Positions 1-9,312 of a stretch of DNA of 64,000 bases are shown piece after piece; the stretch's first letter is position 1; each line of letters starts with the position of its first letter. Position numbers and translations under genes: made by a program. The DNA is from Lewinella sp. 4G2. Its GTDB lineage: Bacteria > Bacteroidota > Bacteroidia > Chitinophagales > Saprospiraceae. The stretch spans positions 2,666,001-2,730,000 of the forward strand of contig NZ_LVWJ02000014.1 in the NCBI RefSeq assembly GCF_001625015.1. The letters run 5' to 3'. The notes beneath the pieces are model-generated. The model ran no database searches and was not told the origin of the DNA. It worked only from the letters and a program-made list of their open reading frames with translations.

Positions 1-66
1 ATGGAATTGCCGCAGGGACAGTCGGTATACCGAGCCGGAGAGGTGTACGAAGTCCGCTACCTTTAA
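1..66 (+). CDS. C-terminal end of a probable molybdopterin molybdotransferase (partial)
   Basis: The window opens inside a reading frame that ends at TAA 64-66; only 21 codons are visible, and the ATG at position 1 is probably internal. The tail (LPQG, then AGEVYEVRYL) resembles the usual MoeA C-terminus, where a Pro-Glu-Gly turn is followed by a strand with Gly-x-x-Val-x-Val. The next gene starts 3 bases after the stop and is MobA-like, which fits a molybdenum-cofactor operon. The identification is inference from a very short tail plus context; MoeA would insert molybdate into adenylated molybdopterin. Confidence 0.45.
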   Translation: MELPQGQSVYRAGEVYEVRYL

Positions 67-69
67 ACT

Positions 70-1161
70 ATGAAACACCACAAACACCCACCCATCAAGC
101 GCCCCGTTTTGGGTAAGTACGGAAGAGTAGAATTTTCCTTAGTTGGTACTAATTGCGCTACCATTGATGGCCTAATGGAAAGGTGGCAACGGGAATACGG
201 ATCGACCATCAATACGCTGGTAGTGACCGGCGACCACGGCCAGCAGCCGGAGTACTTCACCGTACAGCCCGGCGCGAAGAAAATGATGAACGGGGTAGGG
301 TGGAATGAGTACGATGATAAGTTGTACGGTAGCCTCCACGATCTGGTACTCGTTAATGGCAATCACTACCCGGCTGATCGGCAGATCGTCTTCATTGATC
401 CGAAAAAAGCCGGCACATTAGCGCGGCGACGGGAACAATTGACGAACGTCGCCGCGGTAATCCTTTGTCAGGAGGCAACGGATCTCCCCCAGTGGTTGAG
501 CGATGTCATTGTTGCCGAGACTCCCGTCTGGAATCTGGCAGACGCGGAAGGACACTTATTTAAGCTATTTGAAAGTAGCGCGCAAGCCGCTCAAGCTCCG
601 CTAAAAGCCTTGATATTAACCGGAGGCAAGAGTACCAGAATGGGCGAGGACAAGGCTGGGCTGATCTACCGCAACGGACAATCAGAGGCGGACAGGTTAG
701 CGCAGTTGTGTGAAGAGCGCGGTCTTGAGACTTACTTCAGCGTAAGCGAACCGAGTGGACTGGATAACGAACTGCCGGATCGCTTCGTCGGGCTGGGCCC
801 ACTTGGCGCCATTGCAACGGCCTTTCTTTATAACCCGGATGCCGCCTGGCTGGTCCTGGCCTGTGATCTTCCTTTGGTTGATGGACCGGTAATTGATCAA
901 TTGATGAATACCCGTGACTCGAGCCAATTAGCTACAGCAATCAGAGGAGGTTCAAAACCATTCCCTGAACCGCTGATCGCCATTTACGAACCACGGGCCT
1001 ACGCCCGACTGCTGCAATTTCTGAGCATCGGCTACGCCTGCCCCCGCAAGGTGCTCATCAATAGTGATGTCGCCGAAGTAGTGCTGGAGGACGAGACTCC
1101 GCTTACGAACGCTAATACGCCCAATGAGCGCCGAGCGGTGCTGGAACGACTAAGTAAGTAG
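70..1161 (+). CDS. mobA: MobA-like molybdenum cofactor guanylyltransferase with extended N-terminal domain
   Basis: The C-terminal half is a nucleotidyltransferase: residues 181-197 carry the LILTGGKSTRMGEDKAG signature, with a later acidic motif (LACDLPLVD) expected to bind metal, as in MobA, which attaches GMP to molybdopterin. The family is usually about 200 residues; this protein has 363. The extra first 175 residues begin like MobB (a strand followed by VGTN and a helix) but lack a proper GxxGxGKT P-loop, so I read them as a degenerate MobB-like domain. The start lies 3 bases after the preceding stop, suggesting translational coupling. The MobA call is good; the N-terminal role is unknown. 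Confidence 0.8.
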   Translation: MKHHKHPPIKRPVLGKYGRVEFSLVGTNCATIDGLMERWQREYGSTINTLVVTGDHGQQPEYFTVQPGAKKMMNGVGWNEYDDKLYGSLHDLVLVNGNHYPADRQIVFIDPKKAGTLARRREQLTNVAAVILCQEATDLPQWLSDVIVAETPVWNLADAEGHLFKLFESSAQAAQAPLKALILTGGKSTRMGEDKAGLIYRNGQSEADRLAQLCEERGLETYFSVSEPSGLDNELPDRFVGLGPLGAIATAFLYNPDAAWLVLACDLPLVDGPVIDQLMNTRDSSQLATAIRGGSKPFPEPLIAIYEPRAYARLLQFLSIGYACPRKVLINSDVAEVVLEDETPLTNANTPNERRAVLERLSK

Positions 1162-1165
1162 TGCT

Positions 1166-1765
1166 CTAGAGTTGTGTCCGCGAAACGATGGATCTACCCA
1201 ACGTCACCTCATCAGCATACTCCAACTCCCCACCAAAGGAAACTCCACGGGCAATGCTACTCACTGCGATGTCAACCGATTCTAATTGTCGGTTGATGTA
1301 AAAGATGGTCGTATCCCCTTCAATCGTAGGGCTGATGGCCATAATGATCTCTTTAGCGTCTGGCTCCCGGGCCCGCTGAATTAACGTATCGATGTTGAGA
1401 TCACTGGGCCCAACCCCTTCGATGGGCGCAATTACCCCACCGAGCACATGGTAAAGCCCCCGATACTGCTGCGTTTCTTCGATGGCCATTACGTCACGGA
1501 TACTCTCCACCACGCAGATCATGGACCGGTCGCGTCGCTGATCCCGACAGATGGAGCAAACGTGCTGGTCCGAGAGGTTACCACACACCGTACAGTGCTG
1601 AATGTTGACCCGCATGGTCGCAATCGCCCGGGAGAAGTCAGTACTATCTTCCGGTGGGCGCTGCACCAGATGAAGGACCAACCGCAACGCCGTTTTCTTA
1701 CCAATGCCGGGCAGGGATGCGAAAGCATTGACGGCATCTTCGATGAGTTTGGAAGAGAATTGCAT
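1166..1765 (-). CDS. recR: Recombination mediator protein RecR
   Basis: RecR works with RecO (and RecF) to load RecA on gapped DNA. The 199-residue length is typical. Visible elements in order are a helix-hairpin-helix (SLPGIGKKTA, near 17-26), a four-cysteine zinc motif (Cys58, 61, 70, 73) and a Toprim domain starting with ICVVES near residue 83 and containing the conserved acidic residue. It is convergent with the MobA-like gene, with 4 bases between the two stops, and divergent from pdhC. Confidence 0.95.
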   Translation of the reverse strand: MQFSSKLIEDAVNAFASLPGIGKKTALRLVLHLVQRPPEDSTDFSRAIATMRVNIQHCTVCGNLSDQHVCSICRDQRRDRSMICVVESIRDVMAIEETQQYRGLYHVLGGVIAPIEGVGPSDLNIDTLIQRAREPDAKEIIMAISPTIEGDTTIFYINRQLESVDIAVSSIARGVSFGGELEYADEVTLGRSIVSRTQL

Positions 1766-2039
1766 GGTGGTAAGTTGGATCGTAAGAACAGGAGAAAAGT
1801 AAACAACTCAAGACTAAAAAAGTCGAGTAAATTCAAGGGTATTCTCAAATTAAATGCTGCTTTAATCTGCCGGATTTTAGTGCGTGTGGACGGGTATTTA
1901 CGCCAATCATTCCACATTTCTGCCTTATCCGGGAACCACGGGCGGCAAGTTTGTTTATTACCTAAATAAAGGGCAAATTTGCCCCCCGAAACCACGAAGC
2001 AAAACCCCGCCCACCTCCGGGCCGAAAAGTACCAAACAC

Positions 2040-3350
2040 ATGGCAGAAATTATCCGCATGCCCCGCATGAGCGACACGATGGAAGAAGGCAACATTGTCG
2101 ACTGGCTCGTAGAAGAAGGCGAGGCCGTAGAACCCGGACAGACCCTGGCCGAAGTCGAAACCGACAAAGCCACCATGGAATTGGATTCTTACTTTGAAGG
2201 TGTACTTCTCCACATCGCCGTGAAGGAAGGTGCCGTTCCCATCGACGGAATCATCGCCGTGATCGGTGAGGAGGGAGAAGACTGGAAAGCCGCCATCGAA
2301 AGCGCCGGCGATGCCGGTGGGTCGGGAGGCTCCGAAAAGAAAGAAGAAGCGAAGGAAGAGAAGGCGGAGACATCCGCACCCGCCGCCACGAGTGGCTCCG
2401 CTTCCGGCGGAAGCGACGACCGCGTCAAGGCCAGCCCGCTTGCTAAAGCCATGGCGAAGGACGCTGGTATCGACCTGTCCACCATCTCCGGAAGCGGAGA
2501 GAATGGTCGTATCGTAAAGCGTGACGTTGAGGAAGCCACTTCCTCCAAGCCCGCTCCAGCACCGGCTCCGGCACCCGTGCAGGCAGCCCCAACCGGTTCC
2601 GCCGCACCCGCTGCTGCGGCGCCTACACCGGCGGCTAACGTTCCTTCCTTTGCATTTAACGCTGGAGGCGACAACTTCGTGGATACGCCCGTCAGCCAGA
2701 TGCGGAAGGCCGTTTCTCGTTTGGTCACGAACAGCAAATTCACCGCGCCCCACTTCTACGTAACCGTAGAGATTGCGATGGACAAAGCCTGGGAGTTCCG
2801 CAAAAAGATCAACGAAGTAGCACCGGTGAAAATTAGCTTCAACGACCTCGTCGTGAAGGCGTGTGCTACTAATCTACTTAAGCACCCCGTCATCAACTCC
2901 AGCTGGCGGGAAGATGCCATTCGGGAAAATAAGGATGTCCACATCTCCGTCGCCGTCGCCATTCCCGATGGCCTCATGATGCCAGTTGTGCGCTACGCCA
3001 ATATGAAGTCCCTTAGCCAGGTGAATGTAGAGGTGAAGGAACTCGTCGGTCTCGCGAAAGCCCGAAAGCTGGGCAACGACCAGATGACTGGCTCCACCTT
3101 CTCTATCTCTAACCTGGGTATGTTCGGCATTGAAGAGTTTACCGCTATCCTCAACCCACCGAACGCCGCCATCATGGCCGTTGGTGGTATCCAGGACAAA
3201 GCCGTGGTCCGCGACGGACAGGTCGTCCCCGGTAAAGTCATGAAAGTGACCCTCAGCTGTGACCACCGCGTGGTGGACGGTGCCTCCGCCGCCGCCTTTC
3301 TGAACGACGTAAAGGCCAGCCTCGAAAACCCCATCCGCTTGATGGTCTGA
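2040..3350 (+). CDS. pdhC: Pyruvate dehydrogenase complex E2, dihydrolipoamide acetyltransferase
   Basis: E2 core of the pyruvate dehydrogenase complex, moving acetyl groups from lipoate to CoA. The 436 residues hold one lipoyl domain with the lipoylated lysine in ETDKA (K43), an acidic/Ala-Pro linker, an E3-binding domain (about 129-163), a second Ala-Pro-rich linker (about 168-200) and the catalytic acyltransferase domain ending with the DHRVVDG motif (His near 409). I start at the ATG at 2040 because the lipoyl domain begins there; an open upstream extension to 1884 has no homology I recognise. E1 and E3 genes are not in the window. Branched-chain or 2-oxoglutarate E2 are alternatives, but MAEIIRMPRMSDTMEEG is typical of pyruvate dehydrogenase. 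Confidence 0.92.
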   Translation: MAEIIRMPRMSDTMEEGNIVDWLVEEGEAVEPGQTLAEVETDKATMELDSYFEGVLLHIAVKEGAVPIDGIIAVIGEEGEDWKAAIESAGDAGGSGGSEKKEEAKEEKAETSAPAATSGSASGGSDDRVKASPLAKAMAKDAGIDLSTISGSGENGRIVKRDVEEATSSKPAPAPAPAPVQAAPTGSAAPAAAAPTPAANVPSFAFNAGGDNFVDTPVSQMRKAVSRLVTNSKFTAPHFYVTVEIAMDKAWEFRKKINEVAPVKISFNDLVVKACATNLLKHPVINSSWREDAIRENKDVHISVAVAIPDGLMMPVVRYANMKSLSQVNVEVKELVGLAKARKLGNDQMTGSTFSISNLGMFGIEEFTAILNPPNAAIMAVGGIQDKAVVRDGQVVPGKVMKVTLSCDHRVVDGASAAAFLNDVKASLENPIRLMV

Positions 3351-3392
3351 GTCTACCCTCAGCTTGATTGATGGACGGGAGTAAGTCCAATC

Positions 3393-3431
3393 AAAAATCC
3401 CCTGACCAATGATCTGGTCAGGGGATTTTTT
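3393..3431. terminator. Bidirectional rho-independent terminator
   Basis: A perfect 16-bp stem (3393-3408 with 3416-3431, within one base) closes a loop of about 6 nt. It is GC-rich at the centre and flanked by A5 on one side and T6 on the other, so it can stop transcription from pdhC and from the convergent amylase gene. Confidence 0.88.
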
Positions 3432-3495
3432 GTGCCCGTACGGAATGAAGCGGAAACCCGCCAGACATAGCACGCTGACGGCCCACTTCGTATCC

Positions 3496-6400
3496 TTACT
3501 GAATGATCACCTTTCGCACGGCGGCGCCTACGCCATCCGTCACCCGGAGGAAGTACATACCGGAGGGGACATCATTTGCCATTAGCCGGAGGGAACGTTC
3601 TCCCGCAGCAGAGCGGCCGGAGAACAGTTGCTGAATCGTCCGCCCGTTCAGGTCAACCAACTCCACGGTAAGGTGGCTCGGTTGTGCCAGGCTGAAGGAT
3701 ATGGCCATTTCACCGGCCGTTGGGTTCGGGCTGACCTCCAGCTTAAGGCGGGCGATCGATTGATCATTCACCGAGGTTTCCAGTTCCTGACCTCCGGGGG
3801 TAATCTCCCGATCGAGGAAAAGGTGGTACTCACCGGGAGCCAGGGTAATGCTGGTGGAGGGGCCGCTGGCCGCTACAAATGCATCCTTACCGTAGTCGTA
3901 CCAATCGCCGGCACTGGGGAACACATTATTCACCGTAACCTCGGTTACGCCAAAGTTACCTAGGAGGACCACCTCGCCGTCGTTACCCCTTAGATTGGCG
4001 CTCTTCACGTCGCCGCGGAAGTTGCTGGTCACGATTTCCCCGTGGAAGAAGTCGAAATTGTTCCGCAGGTAATTGAGGTCAGCAATCCAATTGTAAACGT
4101 CCTGGCGGTCGGGCTCTTCGCGGTACTCCCATAGGATGGGTTTGTTGTCGAGTTTACAGTCTTCGCTGTCCTGGCCATTGGGGCATTCCCTGAGGCCAAA
4201 GTCGTAGCCCAGTTCGCCGAATTGCCACAGCATCTTCGGGCCGGGGAGGGTGTAGAAGAAGGTACTCGCTAGTTCGATGCGGTCGAGGCCGGTAGCCAGC
4301 TCGCGTACGTCATAGTCGCCCATCCGGTTGCCGAAGCGCTCGTTCTTGGTCTGCATCCGTTCTTCGTCGTGAGACTCCATGTAGCCCACCAGGTTGAGGC
4401 CGCTAAAACCGCGGTTACGGGCCAGGACGGAACCGAGGTCACTTTTCCCGCCTTCATTATAGCCCATTGAGCCTTCCAGGTAATTGTTGTGGGTGCCGGC
4501 GCCGGCCCAGAAGTACATGCTGTTGCCGTACTGGCCGAGTTCTTCCTCTTCGCGCTGAGCGGCGAAGTGCTCCATGATCATGATAGCCTGCGGGTCGACG
4601 TCCCAAACGTGGTCGGCGTAATCTTTAAGGATAGCGATGCGGCCGGGGTCGTAGGCTGCCCACGCGTCGAAGCTGGTTGTTTCGCGCTGAGTGAACCCTT
4701 TGGATAGATCCCACCGGAATCCGTCCAGACGAAATTCCCGCAGCCAGTACTCAGTGGTCACTTTTACGTATTCCTTCGTTAGCGGGCTTTCGTGGTTGAA
4801 GTCACTACCGAACGAGAGCGGGTCCTTTGGCGTCACGTTGAAGTAAGGGTTGTCCGCGGCGGGGCGGTTCATGCTCGGGTCCCACCACATCCGCTCGAAG
4901 GGGTTTTGGCCGAAGGCGTGGTTGTACACGATGTCGGCGACCACCGCAATGCCGCGTTGGTGGCAGGCATCCACGAAAGCTTTAAGGTCTTCAGGGCTAC
5001 CGTAGTACTTATCCAGCGCACCGTGGAAACTTGGGTTGTAGCCCCAACTCAGGTTGCCTTCAAATTCATTGATGGGCATCAGTTCGATGACGTTGATACC
5101 CAGGCGCTCAAGGTAGTCCAGCGTATCCGTGAGGCTGGTATAGCTGTGGTCTTCCAGGAAATCGCGGATAAGGATCTCGTAGACCACCATGCGGTCCGGA
5201 TCGGGGCGCTCATAGTCGGCGCTGCTCTGCCACTCGTAATCAGGGCGCTGCCGCCGGTGCCAGGTAAGGATCCCGGACGTCGCCGCCGTGGGGTAGGGAG
5301 GGATACCGGCAAAGGTCTCCTCACTGATGAAGGGATCATTGAATGGGTCCAGAATCAATTTACTGAAGGGGTCCGGTTGAAGGATATCGCCGTCAATCAG
5401 GAATTGGTACAACAGGTCACCTTCCTCGGGAAGATCGTCTAATTCCACCCAGAACGTGCCACCGTCAATGGACTTGGTCATCCGCGTCGTTGCCGTCGGG
5501 GCAAAATTGTTGAAGTTGTGCTGGATGAATACATCGTTCTTGCCAGGAGCGCGCAGCAGGATCATGATGCTACCGTCATCCATTGTGGTAAGACCGGGCT
5601 GGAGGCCAGCGGGTGGGTCCGCCACGGTTTGGTCACCCAGTACGAAGGTGACGTAATCGGTAGCGGTATCGCCTTGATAGGTCGTCTCCAAACGGAAAGT
5701 GTAAACGTCCAGGCCAGCGGGGATCATAGCGTTGATGTCAAAGCTTGGTTCCGTAGAGATACCCAGGGAGCTGGAGGTGCCGTCGATGAAAACCTGGTGG
5801 CGCGCTTCAATGAAGGAGGTGCCCTTAAGGTTAACGATGTCTCCACCTTGCGCACTTACGAGAGCAGAAGACGGTTCGGTAAACATCGTTTCCAAACGCG
5901 CCGTAACGGTGAATTCATCCTCCTGAACCTGCCCGTCTGAAGTCGTAGCCACAAAGCGAATGGTATGGTCTCCAGCGGAAGTGAGGATGACGTCGGTACT
6001 GAGGGAAGTTCCCGTCGTAGTCTGGACCAGCATCCCGTTATCAAAGACTTCGAGGGTTGCCGCCACGGTGGAACCTAGCTGTACGGGGAGCGGTTTGCCA
6101 AGGGCCCACAACTGCTGCTCAGGGTCACCCGTAGCCGTGATACCGAGGACATTACCTCCCTGACTGACGTCGACAAAGATGTCCTGATTGCCGGAGGCCT
6201 TCCCCTCCATGCTACCGTCCGCGTTGCGGAAGACGAGGGAGATCTGCTCGATGGCTTCACTAGACGGGACGCCGTAATACTCCCGGATGGTCGGAGAGTA
6301 GGTGTAGGTATACTTATTGGGCTCACCGGCGACGGGCGTCATCCGCCAATCTGGATTAGCGACTCCCCACTCGGTGGCCACGTAACGCCAACCTTCCCCC

Positions 6401-6591
6401 GCATCGGTGATGACCCCGGTATGAACGTAGACGTCACAGTTGCAGTCGGCCAGGCCACCGGTACCCTGAGTTGCATCGAAGGTGATGGTGACGGATTGGT
6501 CGTCCGTCGGCGCTGCCGGGTCAGTCGTAACAATTTGTGCCCCAAGGGGAAGGGTGCACAGGAAACAGAAGAGAAGTAAGAGTTTTTGCAT
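3496..6591 (-). CDS. Secreted GH13 alpha-amylase family protein with T9SS sorting domain
   Basis: A 1031-residue exported glycosidase. It has a signal peptide (LLLLFCFLCTLPLGAQ), then several beta-sandwich domains: an N-terminal SusE/starch-binding-like region, Ig-like domains and a CBM-like segment around residues 330-410. The GH13 barrel follows, with conserved regions DIVYNH, GFRWD (nucleophile Asp), IMIMEH (acid/base Glu) and ESHDEER. The end carries a type IX sorting domain starting LEVSPNPTAGEMAISF. It probably cleaves alpha-glucans at the cell surface or outside. I cannot tell amylase from pullulanase or branching-type specificity. It stands alone; a sugar-type MFS transporter lies 32 kb away. 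Confidence 0.88.
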   Translation of the reverse strand: MQKLLLLFCFLCTLPLGAQIVTTDPAAPTDDQSVTITFDATQGTGGLADCNCDVYVHTGVITDAGEGWRYVATEWGVANPDWRMTPVAGEPNKYTYTYSPTIREYYGVPSSEAIEQISLVFRNADGSMEGKASGNQDIFVDVSQGGNVLGITATGDPEQQLWALGKPLPVQLGSTVAATLEVFDNGMLVQTTTGTSLSTDVILTSAGDHTIRFVATTSDGQVQEDEFTVTARLETMFTEPSSALVSAQGGDIVNLKGTSFIEARHQVFIDGTSSSLGISTEPSFDINAMIPAGLDVYTFRLETTYQGDTATDYVTFVLGDQTVADPPAGLQPGLTTMDDGSIMILLRAPGKNDVFIQHNFNNFAPTATTRMTKSIDGGTFWVELDDLPEEGDLLYQFLIDGDILQPDPFSKLILDPFNDPFISEETFAGIPPYPTAATSGILTWHRRQRPDYEWQSSADYERPDPDRMVVYEILIRDFLEDHSYTSLTDTLDYLERLGINVIELMPINEFEGNLSWGYNPSFHGALDKYYGSPEDLKAFVDACHQRGIAVVADIVYNHAFGQNPFERMWWDPSMNRPAADNPYFNVTPKDPLSFGSDFNHESPLTKEYVKVTTEYWLREFRLDGFRWDLSKGFTQRETTSFDAWAAYDPGRIAILKDYADHVWDVDPQAIMIMEHFAAQREEEELGQYGNSMYFWAGAGTHNNYLEGSMGYNEGGKSDLGSVLARNRGFSGLNLVGYMESHDEERMQTKNERFGNRMGDYDVRELATGLDRIELASTFFYTLPGPKMLWQFGELGYDFGLRECPNGQDSEDCKLDNKPILWEYREEPDRQDVYNWIADLNYLRNNFDFFHGEIVTSNFRGDVKSANLRGNDGEVVLLGNFGVTEVTVNNVFPSAGDWYDYGKDAFVAASGPSTSITLAPGEYHLFLDREITPGGQELETSVNDQSIARLKLEVSPNPTAGEMAISFSLAQPSHLTVELVDLNGRTIQQLFSGRSAAGERSLRLMANDVPSGMYFLRVTDGVGAAVRKVIIQ

Positions 6592-6936
6592 GATGGGTTA
6601 TTGTAATTAGGTGGATCGCCACTCAACGATTTTCAGTCCGGCAGTCATTGAGTGAGCATGAATGGTAAATATAAGGTAGGCCAATGGCTGTCCATAAGTA
6701 GGCAGGGCGATTTTCGACACTTAGAAAGCCTACTGACGTATTATGTTCCCATCCAGGTATTAGCGCAGTATGGTATAATGCAGCATCATTCAAAGTTCGA
6801 ACAATAAATGATAGCAGTACGCCGTCCGGGCTTGGCGTAGTACGATTACGCAACCTACGAAAAGAGAAAGCGCCCACGGCCAGAGGCCGGGGCGCTTTCC
6901 CTGATTCAAGATGAGCTGGCGCAAAGGCCGGCTATC
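6592..6936. other. Intergenic region between RRM gene and amylase
   Basis: This 345-base stretch contains the RRM gene terminator at its distal end and presumably the amylase promoter and leader. A minus-strand frame at 6623-6877 has no recognisable domain or convincing ribosome site, so I leave it uncalled. Confidence 0.5.
6866..6899 (-). terminator. Rho-independent terminator of the RRM gene
   Basis: A 10-bp stem (6866-6875 with 6890-6899, GAAAGCGCCC/GGGCGCTTTC) contains an inner GGCC/GGCC pairing. On the minus strand it is followed by TCTTTT. It sits about 40 bases past the stop of the RRM gene. Confidence 0.75.
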
Positions 6937-7704
6937 TTAAAAGTTGTCGTTGTTACGGCTGATGCGTGGACGACGGCTGGGGCCGTAGTTGTTGTCGTAG
7001 CTGCTGCCACCACGCTCGAAGTCGTCTCCGCTGGAACGGTCGTAGCGGTTGCCACGGTCGTAACGGCTGCCGCCTTCGTTGTCATCAAAACCGCCGCGTC
7101 CGCCGCGATCGTAACGGCTGCCGCCGCCACCGCCGCCGCCGCGGTCGTAACGTCCGCCACCACCGGAGCCGCCACGGTCGTAACCGCCGCCGCCGCCGCG
7201 TCCGCCGCGATCGTAGCCACCGCCGCCACCGGAGCCGCCACGGTCGTAACCGCCGCCGCCGCGTCCGCCGCGATCGTAGCCACCGCCACCACCGCCGCCG
7301 TAGCCGCCACCGCCGCGTCCACCGCGATCGTAGCCGCCACCGCCGCCGCCGCCACGGTAACCGCCGCCGCCACCGCCGCCGCGGTAGCCACCGCCACCAC
7401 CGCCGCCGTAGCCGCCGCCGCCACCACCGTAGCCGCCACGGCCACCGCCGCCGCCACCACCGCCTTGGCGATCGTTTTCTTTTACAACAATTGTCCGACC
7501 GTCGAGGTCAGATTGGTCAAGGGCTTCAATGGCCGCTTTTGCTTCCTCGTCGTTGGGCATTTCTACGAAGCCGAAACCGCGTGAACGTCCGGTTTCCCGA
7601 TCGAGGATGATTTTTACTGATTCTACCTCACCGTACGCGCTGAACGTGTTTTGCAGGGTGTCTTCATCAGTATCCCAGCTCAGCCGGGCGACAAATAAAT
7701 TCAT
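6937..7704 (-). CDS. Glycine-rich RRM RNA-binding protein
   Basis: One N-terminal RNA-recognition motif (residues 1-80) with RNP2 LFVARL and RNP1 RGFGFVEM, followed by about 170 residues of Gly-Tyr-Arg repeats (GGGGYGG, YDRGGRGG) typical of disordered RGG tails. Bacterial RRM proteins of this type are often cold-induced RNA chaperones; that role is inferred here. I start at the ATG ending at 7704, where the RRM fold begins (MNLFVARL), not at the longer open frame. The A-rich leader of over 100 bases fits post-transcriptional control. The repeat tract makes both strands open, producing false frames. At 255 residues it is longer than common bacterial RRM proteins (about 90-150). Confidence 0.9.
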   Translation of the reverse strand: MNLFVARLSWDTDEDTLQNTFSAYGEVESVKIILDRETGRSRGFGFVEMPNDEEAKAAIEALDQSDLDGRTIVVKENDRQGGGGGGGGRGGYGGGGGGYGGGGGGGYRGGGGGGGYRGGGGGGGYDRGGRGGGGYGGGGGGGYDRGGRGGGGYDRGGSGGGGGYDRGGRGGGGGYDRGGSGGGGRYDRGGGGGGGSRYDRGGRGGFDDNEGGSRYDRGNRYDRSSGDDFERGGSSYDNNYGPSRRPRISRNNDNF

Positions 7705-8053
7705 AACTAAAAATGAAAAGGGATAAGAAAAAAGGATGATGATTGTACAAAGCGGAAAAGTCAACAAAGCGACTACAGTCGGAAACCAAAAGATGAAAAA
7801 TTCAATCTCAAGACGAAAACCTTCTAAACTCCGCAAATACTATTAATGTGATAACAAAATTGAACCAACAAGTTTGAAATACAACGGCGAAAATAGACTA
7901 ATCCTGCTGAAATCGCCGGATTGTTTCGGATTCTCACGTTTTTCTCTTATGTCTTAGTGATTCCTTAACGCTTTATCCACCAATTTCGGATAGCAACCAA
8001 TCGCTGCTTTTCCGTCCTAAGGCGGTGGATTTATCCCAACCGATCCTCCGCTG

Positions 8054-8070
8054 GCACCTGCGGCAGCGCC
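8054..8070 (+). repeat. 17-bp dispersed repeat copy (GCACCTGCGGCAGCGCC)
   Basis: Exact T-form copy on the plus strand, intergenic, 35 bases before the NlpC/P60 lipoprotein start and followed by C. Part of the family described in the findings. Confidence 0.9.
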
Positions 8071-8104
8071 CAAATCTATTGCTGTGCTGACTACCTTGGC
8101 GACT

Positions 8105-9265
8105 ATGCGAAATCTCCTGTACTTGCTACTAATGGTAGTTGCCACTGCCTGCGCAGAATATGTGAATACTGAACCAGCCACCCTGCCACCGGCTATCCTC
8201 CAACTGCAACAAGAATTTGCCCCGGATAAACGCACGGATCGAGTCGCCATTTCTCTTGAGAACGATACGCTCACCGGGTATACGACCAGGCGCGATGCGG
8301 CCGCTAACTTGCGAGAAGTTGCGGCCGAAAATGGCTATCACTACGCCGTAAGGACGCTGCCAGCTGAAGAACTAGCCGACACAACTTTTGGCGTGGTCCG
8401 AGTAGCCACCGCCAACCTCCGCAGCCAGCCAGGCCACAGCCAGGAACTGGCTACCCAGGCACTGTACGGTACGCCACTACAAGTGCTGGATAAACAGGAT
8501 GATTGGTACCTCGTCCGCACCCCCGATCGCTACCTCGCGTGGCTGGAAGAGGGGGCCTTCCGGCGAATGACCAAACCGAAATTCAAGGACTACCTTAATA
8601 CGCTAGACCTGATCTATACCGGAAAGTCAAGCGCCGCCGTAGACGCCGAAGGAAACACGCTGGCGGTAATTCGCCCGGGCGCCGTGCTGCCCAATCTCAA
8701 CCGCATTCAACAGCAGCAGTATTTTGTGGATATGAATGGTCAGAAGGCTACGTTAACCGCCGAACGAGTAGCCGGAAGAAGTCTTCCTTCGGCGGAAATG
8801 CCAAACGTCGAAGACCTCCTCAAAACCGCCACCACCTTCAACGGCCAGCCCTACCTCTGGGGAGGGACGAGCGAGAGCGGCTTGGACTGCAGCGGATTCA
8901 CCAAACTCACCTACCAATTGAATGGCTACGTCATACCGCGCGACGCCAGCCAACAGGTACACGCGGGAATCGCCGTGACGGAAGACGACGACGAGCTACA
9001 ACGCGGCGATCTGCTCTTCTTCGGGAAACTACGCGAGGACGGCAGCGAACGCATTACCCACGTCGGTTTCTACCTGGGCGACGGACGGTTTCTCCACGCC
9101 GGCGCGGACAACGGGCAAATCCAGGAAAACAGCCTGATTGAAGGCGCACCCAATTTTAGTAGGCACCGGCTTAATTCTCTGCTGCGCGCCAGGAGGTTGA
9201 CGCCAGGGTCGCCCGGTGTCGTTCCCCTACGCAAGGCTTTTGAAAATTTGTTAAACGAAGGGTAG
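8105..9265 (+). CDS. NlpC/P60 family cell-wall peptidase lipoprotein with SH3 domain
   Basis: A probable gamma-D-glutamyl-diamino-acid endopeptidase acting on peptidoglycan stems. The ATG at 8105 gives a lipoprotein signal with lipid-site Cys16 (LLYLLLMVVATAC); the upstream GTG at 8084 adds seven residues without purpose. SH3-like segments lie around residues 95-155. The NlpC/P60 domain spans about 235-350 with Cys262 (LDCSGF), His319 (ITHVGFYLG) and His331 (HAGAD), all expected catalytic residues. It follows a 17-bp repeat copy and is convergent with the 2TM gene. Confidence 0.9.
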   Translation: MRNLLYLLLMVVATACAEYVNTEPATLPPAILQLQQEFAPDKRTDRVAISLENDTLTGYTTRRDAAANLREVAAENGYHYAVRTLPAEELADTTFGVVRVATANLRSQPGHSQELATQALYGTPLQVLDKQDDWYLVRTPDRYLAWLEEGAFRRMTKPKFKDYLNTLDLIYTGKSSAAVDAEGNTLAVIRPGAVLPNLNRIQQQQYFVDMNGQKATLTAERVAGRSLPSAEMPNVEDLLKTATTFNGQPYLWGGTSESGLDCSGFTKLTYQLNGYVIPRDASQQVHAGIAVTEDDDELQRGDLLFFGKLREDGSERITHVGFYLGDGRFLHAGADNGQIQENSLIEGAPNFSRHRLNSLLRARRLTPGSPGVVPLRKAFENLLNEG

Positions 9266-9312
9266 GGCAGGTTTGGCCCGAAAGGATGCACGTGTCTTCG
9301 TGGGAGATTCCG

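Noticed and set aside
2600-2640. Ala-Pro linker in pdhC resembling the 17-bp word
   Set aside because: The bases differ at several positions although the peptide is similar (AAPAAAAP). This is the normal E2 linker and shows what a true linker without the word looks like.
6623-6877. 84-codon minus-strand frame before the amylase
   Set aside because: No recognisable domain and it overlaps the RRM terminator; it is more likely leader sequence.
6906-7610. Long open frames on both strands over the glycine-repeat tract
   Set aside because: They are shadows of the GGN codon repeats of the RRM protein; their translations are Ala/Val or Arg/His low-complexity strings without start signals.
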